Both the position numbers and the translations under genes were made by a program. Below the pieces are notes generated by a model, which was given only the letters and a program-made list of their open reading frames with translations, was not told where the DNA came from and did not search any database. Shown here one piece after another: positions 8,126 through 14,723 of a stretch of 19,296 nucleotides of DNA (positions are counted from its first letter, which is position 1; every line of letters begins with the position of its first letter). The DNA comes from an uncultured delta proteobacterium (GTDB taxonomy: Bacteria; Myxococcota_A; Bradymonadia; REDH01), in assembly GCA_903912275.1 (NCBI GenBank), contig CAIWGR010000444.1, positions 1 to 19,296 on the forward strand. The letters run 5' to 3'.

Positions 8126-8962
8126 TCATCTTCCCATTACGCCGAGCGGCTCAGCCTCCATCCCGCGCGGCACAGGCAGCGCGAACAACATCGCGTCCAG
8201 CTCCACACCCAGCTGCGCGCTGCCAACCTCCACAAGCACCTGCGTCTTCTCCTGCGGAAGCTCGAGCTCCAGCCGCCGAGACAGCGTCACCTGCTGCGCT
8301 CCGTCCGACACGTCGAACGGCGCCGCCGTCGTCACCCGAAGCACCACCCGCCCCGCGCCATCTGTCACCCGCAGCGCCAGCAGCGAACCACTACCGTGAC
8401 GCAGCCAGAGCTCCTGCAGCGAACCATCGGCCGCCGTCCGCGACAACCGATACCCGCCCAGCCGCTCGTCCCACGCCATCGCCCAGCCGTCCGCCTCCGA
8501 CAGCGCCGGCGGCCCACCCATCAGCAGCCGCACCAGGTCGGGCGCCGTCAGCGGAATCCGCGTCAGCGCGGCGATGTTGGAGGCCGTCGCAGCCCCGGTC
8601 AGAAACCGCCCCGCCTGCAGGTCATAGAGCGACAACCGACCGCCGTCGCAGGCCACCACAGAGAGCGACGTATCGAGCGGAGAGAGCGTCTCAAACCGGA
8701 ACCGATCCGGCATCTGCGCCACCACCACCTGACGCGCCTTCACCCGCTCGCCCGCCGCGTAGACCTCCACCGTGCTCCGCATCCGAAGCGTCCGCAGCGG
8801 GTTCGCCTTTCCCTCCACCACAGCCAGCAGCGAGGCCACCGAACCATAGGCATCAGGCGGAGCCGCAATCCGCGCAGCCCCGCAGCCGCCCAGCCAGCCC
8901 GACAGCAGCAACGCCGCGAGGCCAAACGAAACCCTGCTCACCTGCTGTGCCATCCACGCCAT
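8126..8962 (-). CDS. Outer-membrane-type lipoprotein, LolB/LolA-like fold
   Basis: 278 aa from ATG 8962; in-frame alternatives are ATG 8953 and ATG 8980, and the frame is open to 9022. All give a signal sequence ending in lipobox LGGC (Cys27 counted from 8962). The mature part is rich in beta strands: TLRMRSTVEVYAAGERVKAR, then QMPDRFRFETLSPLDTSLSVVACDGGRLSLYD, FLTGAATASNIAAL, and a YRLSR strand. This pattern (a strand meander asking 'surface coat' questions: antiparallel sheet, a D-x-x-R-F-E step, short helix around LTAPDLVRLLMGG) matches LolA/LolB-like or DUF4292-type lipoproteins, which bind lipid acyl chains in a half-barrel. Function is inferred from fold-like pattern only. First gene of the minus-strand trio; divergent from the PEGA kinase gene. 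Confidence 0.72.
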   Translation of the reverse strand: MAWMAQQVSRVSFGLAALLLSGWLGGCGAARIAAPPDAYGSVASLLAVVEGKANPLRTLRMRSTVEVYAAGERVKARQVVVAQMPDRFRFETLSPLDTSLSVVACDGGRLSLYDLQAGRFLTGAATASNIAALTRIPLTAPDLVRLLMGGPPALSEADGWAMAWDERLGGYRLSRTAADGSLQELWLRHGSGSLLALRVTDGAGRVVLRVTTAAPFDVSDGAQQVTLSRRLELELPQEKTQVLVEVGSAQLGVELDAMLFALPVPRGMEAEPLGVMGR

Positions 8963-9071
8963 GTCGCCATCCTGATCCATCGCGCACAGGCTGTCAAAAC
9001 CGCCTGCTCTCGACACGATCACGGAAGGCTTCTAGCAAGCAACCCTGCCCGCAAGTCCATGAGTCGCCCGT
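8963..9071. promoter_or_regulatory. Divergent intergenic region between lipoprotein and PEGA kinase genes
   Basis: About 110 bp must hold both start regions. On the minus strand there is an exact TTGACA at 8997-8992, and 17 bases on a poor -10 candidate CAGGAT (8974-8969); if used, transcription would begin close to the 8962/8953 start codons. On the plus strand TCGACA (9010-9015) is 17 bases from TAGCAA (9033-9038), a weak match. An in-frame TGA at 9060-9062 blocks any earlier start for the kinase. These are sequence resemblances to sigma-70-type elements only; no operator or sigma-54 site was seen. Confidence 0.25.
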
Positions 9072-11039
9072 TTGGAATCCCCCGACGCACCCATCAAGTT
9101 CGGACGCTACGAACTCCTCCGCCTCCTCGCGCGCGGTGGCATGGGCGAAGTCTACCTCGCTCGCATGCAGGGCGCCTCCGGCTGGCAGAAGCAGCTCGTC
9201 ATCAAGCGCATGCTCCCCCACCTCGCAGAAGACCCGGCCTTTGCCCGCCGCTTCCTCGAAGAGGCCCGCATCTCCACCAGCCTCTCGCACGGCAACCTCG
9301 TCCCCGTCTTCGATGTCGGCGAGCACGACGGCGCCCTCTTCCTCGCCATGGACCATGTGGACGGCTGGGACCTTCGCGCCATCCACCGCGCCGAACTCGC
9401 CCGTGGCGCACGCCTCCCCGACCAGCTCGCCCTCTTCATCATCGCCGAGATCTGCCGCGGCCTCGCCTATGTCCACAACCGGCGCGACGACCAAGGCAGA
9501 CGCCTCGGCCTCGTCCACCGCGACGTCTCGCCCTCCAACATCCTCATCTCGCGCGACGGCGAGGCCAAGCTCGTCGACTTCGGCATCGCCATCGCCCCCG
9601 ACCAGGCCGTCCGAACCGCCACCGGCGAACTCCGCGGAAAACTCGCCTACATGAGCCCCGAACAGGCCCGCGGCGAGCGGCTCGACCACCGCAGCGACAT
9701 CTACTCGCTCGGCGTCGTCCTCTACGAGCTCCTCACAGGCGAACGACCCGTCTCCACAGGCTCCGACATGGAGGTCCTCGCCCGCGTGCAGCGCGGCGAA
9801 CACCGGCCCATCACCGACCTCCGCGACGACCTCCCCGCAGGGCTCGCACAACTCGTCGAGCGGGCCATCGCCACCAGCCCCGACGACCGCTTCGAAGAGG
9901 TCGACGAACTCCTGCTCGGCCTCATGCGCCTGCTCTTCAGTGAGACCGGCCCCGTCACCCACGCACTCCTCGCACGCCACGTCGGACGCCTCATGGCCGA
10001 GCCGGCCCCAACCAGCGGCATGAGCCTCAACGACCTCCTCAACGCCCAGCTCGATGAGGCCGCGCAGAGCCAGTCCGGTGCCCGCCACCTCACCCCCTCG
10101 CGCCCCACGGGCAGCGACCGCTCGGCACGCTCCGCGCCCCCATCTTCGCCCCGCCTCGACGCCGCCTCCATCACCCGCACCCGCGCTGTCCGCCCTGCGC
10201 CTTCCCCCGCGCGGAGCCGCCTCTGGTTCGCCGTGATCGCGCTCGCCCTCGTCACGCTCGGCCTCACGCCCTTCCTCTGGCCCCGCCTCACCCGCGCGCC
10301 GCTTCAGGTCACCTCCGAACCGGCCGGCGCCGCCGTCTACTGGAACGACGAGCTTGTCGGTCGCACCCCGCTCGACACCCGGGTGCGCCAGACCACCGGG
10401 CTCCTCCGCCTCGAGAAGAAGGGCTTCGTCGCCAGCGAGCAACAGATCGACCTCCCCACCGAGACCACCGTCAGCGTCGGCCTCGCCGCCGAGCCCATCT
10501 CGCTCCTCTTCCAGTCCACGCCGCCCGGTGCTGCTGTCCGCATCGACGGCGGCCCCGCCTTCCCTGCCGGTACCCCCGCCCTCCTCCTCCCGGACAGCGA
10601 ACACACCGTTACGATGGAGCTGGCCGGTTACAAGAGCCTCTCCGAGCGCCACCGCGTCACCGCCGGCGAGACCCTCTTTGCCCGCCTCCTCGAGCCGCTC
10701 CCTGCCGCTCCTGCCGCCGCGCCCGAAGCGACCACGGATGCCGCCCCCATCACCCCACCTGCGCAGCCAGGCGATGGCCTGCCCGATAAGATGCGCCCCG
10801 CTGCCCCCGCACCAGCCCCCGGCCGCTTCACCTTCCGCTTCATCGAACCGCCCCTTCTCGGGACCCTCTCCATCGACGGCGGTCCGCCCATCCAGCTCAT
10901 CGAGCTGGCCCAGGTCGTCGAGATCCCCGCCGGCGATCGCACGCTCACCATCCGGAGCAAACGCGATGGACGCATCGACAGCTGGGTTGGCAAGGTCGCA
11001 CCCGGTCAGCAAGAACAGGTTCGCATCGACTGGAAGTGA
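9072..11039 (+). CDS. Membrane-anchored Ser/Thr protein kinase with PEGA-like repeats
   Basis: 655 aa, start TTG at 9072: an in-frame TGA lies at 9060-9062 and no ATG or GTG follows before the kinase core, so the TTG is effectively forced. Kinase domain 12-285: glycine loop ARGGMGEV 20-27 (the first Gly is Ala20), K45, E64, HRD 149-151, N156, DFG 169-171, YMSPEQ 193-198. A Ser/Pro/Arg linker (335-382) leads to one membrane segment (about 384-403). The outer part contains PEGA-like repeats: 411-470 (VTSEPAGAAVYWNDELVGRT) and 480-540 (QSTPPGAAVRIDGG), a Pro/Ala spacer, and a third weaker one at 587-652. PEGA modules are beta sandwiches found on bacterial surface and kinase ectodomains and may sense envelope ligands. 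The FHA/sigma-54 activator follows after 40 bp, suggesting a signalling pair. Confidence 0.93.
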   Translation: MESPDAPIKFGRYELLRLLARGGMGEVYLARMQGASGWQKQLVIKRMLPHLAEDPAFARRFLEEARISTSLSHGNLVPVFDVGEHDGALFLAMDHVDGWDLRAIHRAELARGARLPDQLALFIIAEICRGLAYVHNRRDDQGRRLGLVHRDVSPSNILISRDGEAKLVDFGIAIAPDQAVRTATGELRGKLAYMSPEQARGERLDHRSDIYSLGVVLYELLTGERPVSTGSDMEVLARVQRGEHRPITDLRDDLPAGLAQLVERAIATSPDDRFEEVDELLLGLMRLLFSETGPVTHALLARHVGRLMAEPAPTSGMSLNDLLNAQLDEAAQSQSGARHLTPSRPTGSDRSARSAPPSSPRLDAASITRTRAVRPAPSPARSRLWFAVIALALVTLGLTPFLWPRLTRAPLQVTSEPAGAAVYWNDELVGRTPLDTRVRQTTGLLRLEKKGFVASEQQIDLPTETTVSVGLAAEPISLLFQSTPPGAAVRIDGGPAFPAGTPALLLPDSEHTVTMELAGYKSLSERHRVTAGETLFARLLEPLPAAPAAAPEATTDAAPITPPAQPGDGLPDKMRPAAPAPAPGRFTFRFIEPPLLGTLSIDGGPPIQLIELAQVVEIPAGDRTLTIRSKRDGRIDSWVGKVAPGQQEQVRIDWK

Positions 11040-11068
11040 CCATCCCTGTATCGTGGCCACTCTGCCGC

Positions 11069-11072
11069 GGAG
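11069..11072 (+). promoter_or_regulatory. Ribosome binding site GGAG for the FHA-sigma-54 activator
   Basis: GGAG sits 7 bases before the TTG at 11080. The only other reasonable start, GTG at 11053, has its nearest purine run (GGAAG at 11032-11036) 16 bases away, too far. This decides the start. Confidence 0.6.
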
Positions 11073-11079
11073 CACCCGC

Positions 11080-12468
11080 TTGACCGTCGAACACACCAGA
11101 ACCCTCCTCCTCGACAACGGCACCGAGTCGCTCCGACTCCGCCGTTTTCGTCTGGTCGTGCAGCCTGCCAAGCGGCCCGCCTACGAGGTCGAGCTCGGGC
11201 TCCACCGCGTCTTCTTCGGCTCAGGACTCGACAACGACCTCGTCCTCGACGACGCCGCTGTCTCGCGCCGCCACGGCGCCATCGAGGTCGACGCCAGCGG
11301 CTACCGCCTCCGCGACCTCACCAGCAAAAACGGCACCCGCATCGGCGACCTCCGCATCGCAGAGGCCTGGCTCGCCCCCGGCACCACCTTCACCGTCGGC
11401 GACACCCGCATCCGCTTCGAGCCCACCGAAGACGAGGTCGAGGTCCGCATCTCCCGCCAGAACCGCTTCGGCAATCTCGTCGGCCGCAGCCTCCTCATGC
11501 GTGAGGTCTTCGGCCAGCTCGAGCGCATCGCGCCGGCCGACATCACCCTGCTCATCACAGGCCGCTCCGGCACAGGCAAGGAGCTCGTCGCCGAGGCTGT
11601 CCACCAGCAGAGCCCGCGCCGCAAGGCCCCCTTCATCGTCTTCGACTGCTCGGCCGTCTCCCGCGACCTCATCGAGTCCGAGCTCTTCGGCCATGTCAAA
11701 GGCGCCTTCACGGGCGCGGTCTCGAGCAGGGCTGGCGCCTTCGAACAGGCCAGCGGCGGCACCCTCTTCCTCGACGAGCTCGGCGAACTCAGCGCCGACC
11801 TCCAGCCCAAGCTCCTCCGCGCCCTCGAGCGCCGCGAGGTCAAACGGGTCGGTGGCAACGAGGTCATCCCGGTCGACGTCCGCGTCGTCGCTGCCACCAA
11901 CCGCAACCTCCGCGAAGAGGTCGCCCGCGGCACCTTCCGCGAAGACCTCTACTACCGCCTCGCCGTCATGCAGCTCCACCTGCCCGACCTCAAAGATCGC
12001 CCCGACGACATCCCCCTCCTCGTCGAGCACTTCCTCGCCGCCGCCACCAAGGGGCGCGACCCGCTCACCATCTCCTATGCCACCATGGAGCGCCTCAAGG
12101 CCCATGGCTGGCCCGGCAACGTGCGCGAGCTCCGCAACTTCGTCGAGCGGGCCGCCCTGCTCGCCACAGGCGGACGGGTCGAGGAGAAGTTCCTCGTCGT
12201 CGGCGAAGATCTGCGCCAGGCCTCACCCACCATCGTCGCAGACCCCTCGGGCCACCTCGTCGTAGATGTCGAGGCGCCCTTCAAGGAGGCCAAGAGCCAC
12301 CTCGTGGATGCCTTCGAGCGGGCCTACTGGACCAAGCTCCTCGAGCGCACCGATGGCAACATCTCCAAGGCCTCACGCATCGCGGGCGTCCACCGCAAGA
12401 GCGTCGAGTATATCCTGCGCAAGCTCGACATCACCCGCGCCGACCTCTCGGCCGACGACGGCGACTAG
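11080..12468 (+). CDS. FHA-domain sigma-54-dependent transcriptional activator
   Basis: 462 aa from TTG 11080 (GTG 11053 would add 9 residues). FHA domain at about 22-115: FGSGLDN, SRRHG 62-66 and SKNGT 82-86, the residues that bind phospho-threonine. AAA+ domain at about 133-365: Walker A GRSGTGKE 161-168 (Arg where Glu is usual at the second position), intact sigma-54-contact loop GAFTGA 208-213, Walker B TLFLDE 228-233, REDLYYRL 287-294, GWPGNVRE 343-350. Fis-type helix-turn-helix at about 424-450 (GNISKASRIAGVHRKSVEYIL). It should open sigma-54 promoters when its FHA domain or partner is phosphorylated; the adjacent PEGA kinase is the obvious candidate partner (inference). FHA in place of a receiver domain is a layout well known from Myxococcus. 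Its TAG overlaps the stop of the convergent icd gene. Confidence 0.95.
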   Translation: MTVEHTRTLLLDNGTESLRLRRFRLVVQPAKRPAYEVELGLHRVFFGSGLDNDLVLDDAAVSRRHGAIEVDASGYRLRDLTSKNGTRIGDLRIAEAWLAPGTTFTVGDTRIRFEPTEDEVEVRISRQNRFGNLVGRSLLMREVFGQLERIAPADITLLITGRSGTGKELVAEAVHQQSPRRKAPFIVFDCSAVSRDLIESELFGHVKGAFTGAVSSRAGAFEQASGGTLFLDELGELSADLQPKLLRALERREVKRVGGNEVIPVDVRVVAATNRNLREEVARGTFREDLYYRLAVMQLHLPDLKDRPDDIPLLVEHFLAAATKGRDPLTISYATMERLKAHGWPGNVRELRNFVERAALLATGGRVEEKFLVVGEDLRQASPTIVADPSGHLVVDVEAPFKEAKSHLVDAFERAYWTKLLERTDGNISKASRIAGVHRKSVEYILRKLDITRADLSADDGD

Positions 12469-13820
12469 GCCCAGCCCTTCTTGCCGTTGAACTTCGTCAG
12501 CTTCTCCACGTGCATCCAGGGCGTCTCGCCAAGTGCACCGAGCAGCGCCACGATCTCCGCCTGGCCGATCGGACCGTCGGCCATCCAGCGGCAGCGCCAC
12601 CAGTCCACCAGCGTCAGGTTCTCACGGTTCGCATCCGTCACCTCCGCGCCCCGGTTGGTCGCACCCTTGTAGGTCAGCGCGCCCACCTGGGCAGGCACCA
12701 CCGGCTCCGCCGTCGACTTCACATAGATATCCACGCCGCAGAGCTCCTCGCTCACCGTGCGGGTCTCCGTGTGGCCGAAGGCCTTCACACGAACGGGCGT
12801 CACGGCCCGGTCGGCAGCAACCGGCGTCAGCCGCGAGATGATCGCATCAGCAAAGGCCGTCGTCCCGAGCTTGCCGCCCAGGTCACCCGTCTTCTCGCCC
12901 GCCGCCAGCGTCTCGTGGAGCGCCTTCTCGACCGCCGCAGCAGCCTCGAGTTCACCAAGGTGGCGGAGCATGTGAATGGCGCTCTGCAGCAGCGCCGTGG
13001 GGTTGGCGATGCCCTTGCCGGCAATGTCGGGCGCCGAGCCATGGACCGCCTCGAAGATGGCCAGCTTGTGGCCAATGTTTGAGCCGGGCGCCACGCCGAG
13101 GCCGCCGATGAGCCCCGCGCAGAGGTCGCTCACGATGTCGCCATAGAGGTTGGGCAGCACCAGCACGTCGAACTGCGTCGGCTTGGTCACCAGCTGCATG
13201 CAGACATTGTCGACGATGATGTCGTCGGCCGCGATCTCCGGGTACTCCGCCGCGATCTCGCGGAAGGTGTCGAGGAACATGCCGTCTGCCAGCTTGTGGA
13301 TGTTGGCCTTATGGACGGCCGTCACCCGCTTGCGCCCCATCTGACGGGCATACTCAAACGAGTAGCGCACCACGTCGGCCGTTCCCTGCCGCGTGATGAA
13401 CTTCAGGCAGGAGCCCACGTCGGCCGTCTGCAGGTATTCGAGGCCGCCGTAGGTGTCCTCGATGTTCTCGCGGACCACCACCAGGTCGATCTCCTCATAG
13501 CGGGTCTTCACGCCGGGCAGGCTCCGCACCATGCGCACGTTGGCGAAGAGGCCGAGCGTCTTGCGGATGAGCACATTGATGCTCCGGTGACCGCCGCCCA
13601 CGGGCGTCGTGGTGGGACCCTTGAGGGCCACCTTCTTCTCGGTCAGCAGGGCGAGGGTCTCGTCGGTGATGGCGTCGCCATACTTCTCAATCGAGGCCAG
13701 CCCGGCGTCGGCGTGGAACCACTCGATGGCGACGCCCGAGGCGTCGAGGATGCGGCGCACAGCCTCGGCGATCTCGGGGCCGATGCCGTCGCCGGGCAGA
13801 AGAACAATCTGATGCTTCAT
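12465..13820 (-). CDS. icd: Isocitrate dehydrogenase, NAD-type signature, with C-terminal extension
   Basis: 451 aa. Oxidatively decarboxylates isocitrate to 2-oxoglutarate in the TCA cycle. Substrate residues are all present: Ser80, Asn82, Arg86, Arg96 and Arg117, Tyr124, Lys171, and the metal-site aspartates Asp204, Asp228 and Asp232 (LYGDIVSD). The cofactor loop reads HGSAPDIAGKG (260-270); Asp265 and Ile266 replace the Lys-Tyr pair that recognises the 2'-phosphate of NADP in E. coli IDH, so NAD is the likely cofactor. After the catalytic core (to about 335) there is an extra domain of roughly 115 residues, as in the longer Thermus/Rickettsia-type IDHs, which also argues against isopropylmalate dehydrogenase. 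Start ATG 13820 has no strong Shine-Dalgarno. An rpsD terminator lies upstream, so it probably has its own promoter within 13821-13950, not identified. Confidence 0.93.
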   Translation of the reverse strand: MKHQIVLLPGDGIGPEIAEAVRRILDASGVAIEWFHADAGLASIEKYGDAITDETLALLTEKKVALKGPTTTPVGGGHRSINVLIRKTLGLFANVRMVRSLPGVKTRYEEIDLVVVRENIEDTYGGLEYLQTADVGSCLKFITRQGTADVVRYSFEYARQMGRKRVTAVHKANIHKLADGMFLDTFREIAAEYPEIAADDIIVDNVCMQLVTKPTQFDVLVLPNLYGDIVSDLCAGLIGGLGVAPGSNIGHKLAIFEAVHGSAPDIAGKGIANPTALLQSAIHMLRHLGELEAAAAVEKALHETLAAGEKTGDLGGKLGTTAFADAIISRLTPVAADRAVTPVRVKAFGHTETRTVSEELCGVDIYVKSTAEPVVPAQVGALTYKGATNRGAEVTDANRENLTLVDWWRCRWMADGPIGQAEIVALLGALGETPWMHVEKLTKFNGKKGWA

Positions 13821-13845
13821 GAAAGAACCGTACGATGAGAGGGGT

Positions 13846-13880
13846 CAAAAACGAAAATAGCCCGCGCCGTGAGGGCGGGC
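13846..13880 (-). terminator. Intrinsic terminator behind rpsD
   Basis: On the minus strand GCCCGC (13880-13875), a 9-base loop, GCGGGC (13865-13860) and then TATTTTCGTTTTT (to about 13847). A 6-bp all-G/C stem followed by a T-rich tract, 70 bp after the rpsD stop and 25 bp before icd. It should separate rpsD from icd transcription. Confidence 0.75.
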
Positions 13881-13950
13881 CAATTTCTTCCGTTGGAGGG
13901 CATCGCGTCGGAGAGAGGGTTCCCGACTTCCTTCGCTCGGCCCGCCGGAA

Positions 13951-14565
13951 CTAGATGCGCTTCGAGTAGTGCTCGATGACCAGCTGGATGTCGATCGGCA
14001 TGGGGACCGAGCCCTTGTCGGGGAGCGACATGACGCGTGCAAGGACGCGGCTCTTGTCGCACTCGAGCCACTCGGGCGACGAAAGCGATGGGGACTGCAG
14101 CGAGGCGTGCACCGCCTTGAGCTGGAGGCTGGCATCCTTGGGGCGAACAACGTCGCCAACCTGAATGCGGTAGGAGGGGATGCTCACCCGCTTGCCGTTG
14201 ACCGTGATGTGGCCGTGGGCAACCAGCTGACGGGCAGCCGGGATGGTCGCCGCGAAACCGGCGCGGAAGACCACATTGTCCAGACGACGCTCAAGGAGCT
14301 CGAGAAGCTTGTCGCCTGCACCGAGCTTCGACTTACGAGCCTCGAGGATCAGGCGGCGGAACTGACGCTCGCCAAGACCATAGTTGTAACGGAGCTTCTG
14401 CTTCTCGGCCAACTGACGACCGTAGTCCGAGATCTTCCGGCGACGCGTCGGTCCATGCTGGCCGGGAGCGGTCGGGCGGCGATCCATCGACTTGCGGGAA
14501 AGACCCGGAAGATCGACGCCGAACGAACGCAGTTTTTTGACGCGAGGACCGATGTATCGAGACAT
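13951..14565 (-). CDS. rpsD: 30S ribosomal protein S4
   Basis: 204 aa from ATG 14565, which has ACGGAG 7 bases upstream; the frame extends 10 codons further (to 14595) but that start lacks support. The N-terminus SRYIGPRVKKLRSFG, then PGQHGPTRRRKISDYGRQL (34-52), the S4 RNA-binding domain at about 93-150 (ERRLDNVVFRAGFA, ARQLVAHGHITVNGKRV), and the end IDIQLVIEHYSKRI are all standard for S4. No zinc-binding Cys cluster is present near residues 9-30, so this is the Cys-less (zinc-independent) form. S4 binds 16S rRNA early in small-subunit assembly and, in some bacteria, represses its own operon. The gene stands alone, away from rpsM-rpsK-rpoA-rplQ. Codon choice is visibly different from neighbours (more CGT, GGT, CTT), as in highly expressed genes. 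Confidence 0.97.
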   Translation of the reverse strand: MSRYIGPRVKKLRSFGVDLPGLSRKSMDRRPTAPGQHGPTRRRKISDYGRQLAEKQKLRYNYGLGERQFRRLILEARKSKLGAGDKLLELLERRLDNVVFRAGFAATIPAARQLVAHGHITVNGKRVSIPSYRIQVGDVVRPKDASLQLKAVHASLQSPSLSSPEWLECDKSRVLARVMSLPDKGSVPMPIDIQLVIEHYSKRI

Positions 14566-14572
14566 GCCTGAG

Positions 14573-14578
14573 CTCCGT
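14573..14578 (-). promoter_or_regulatory. Strong ribosome binding site of rpsD
   Basis: Minus-strand ACGGAG with GGAG ending 7 bases before ATG 14565. It fixes the S4 start and contrasts with the weak or absent Shine-Dalgarno sites of most neighbours. Confidence 0.7.
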
Positions 14579-14579
14579 A

Positions 14580-14615
14580 ATGCTCCAAAAATCAAACAAC
14601 CAAGCCACGCTTGGC
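14580..14615 (-). terminator. Hairpin with T-rich tract in the rpsD leader (terminator or attenuator)
   Basis: Minus strand: CCAAGC (14614-14609), 3-base loop, GCTTGG (14605-14600), then TTGTTTGATTTTTGG. The perfect 6-bp stem and T-rich tail look like an intrinsic terminator pointing toward rpsD and stopping about 10 bases before its ribosome binding site. It could end transcripts of the lipoprotein gene (stop at 14724), or act as an attenuator in the rpsD 5' leader. I could not identify a clear -35/-10 pair in the 158 bp between the two genes. Confidence 0.5.
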
Positions 14616-14723
14616 ACTGCTTTTGTCCGCTCGATACAACCGGCGAATACTCACCGTCCGCATCTGAGGGGCGCCCTCTCTAGCAAAGTTCCGCTGCGGG
14701 TGAAAGTAACTTTTCGAGACCCA

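Noticed and set aside
10354..11079. Long N-terminal extension of the sigma-54 activator frame back to 10354
   Set aside because: This part overlaps the PEGA kinase in another frame and has Pro/Ser/Ala-rich shadow composition; the FHA domain starts after 11080, where a good ribosome binding site is found.
12465..13820. 3-isopropylmalate dehydrogenase (leuB) instead of isocitrate dehydrogenase
   Set aside because: The substrate loop has Ser80-x-Asn82-x3-Arg86 as in IDH, length is 451 aa with the IDH-type C-terminal extension, and no leuC/leuD neighbours exist.
14612..14627. Plus-strand TGGCAC-N5-TTGT, close to a sigma-54 -24/-12 promoter
   Set aside because: The -12 element is GT, not GC, and no plus-strand gene lies downstream (the next 4 kb is coded on the minus strand). 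It overlaps the rpsD leader hairpin, which explains part of the sequence.
14685..14715. AAAGT-A-ACTTT and AAAGTT/AACTTT inverted repeats after the lipoprotein stop
   Set aside because: Stems are A/T-only and very short, with no following T-run in the right direction; not enough for a terminator or operator call.
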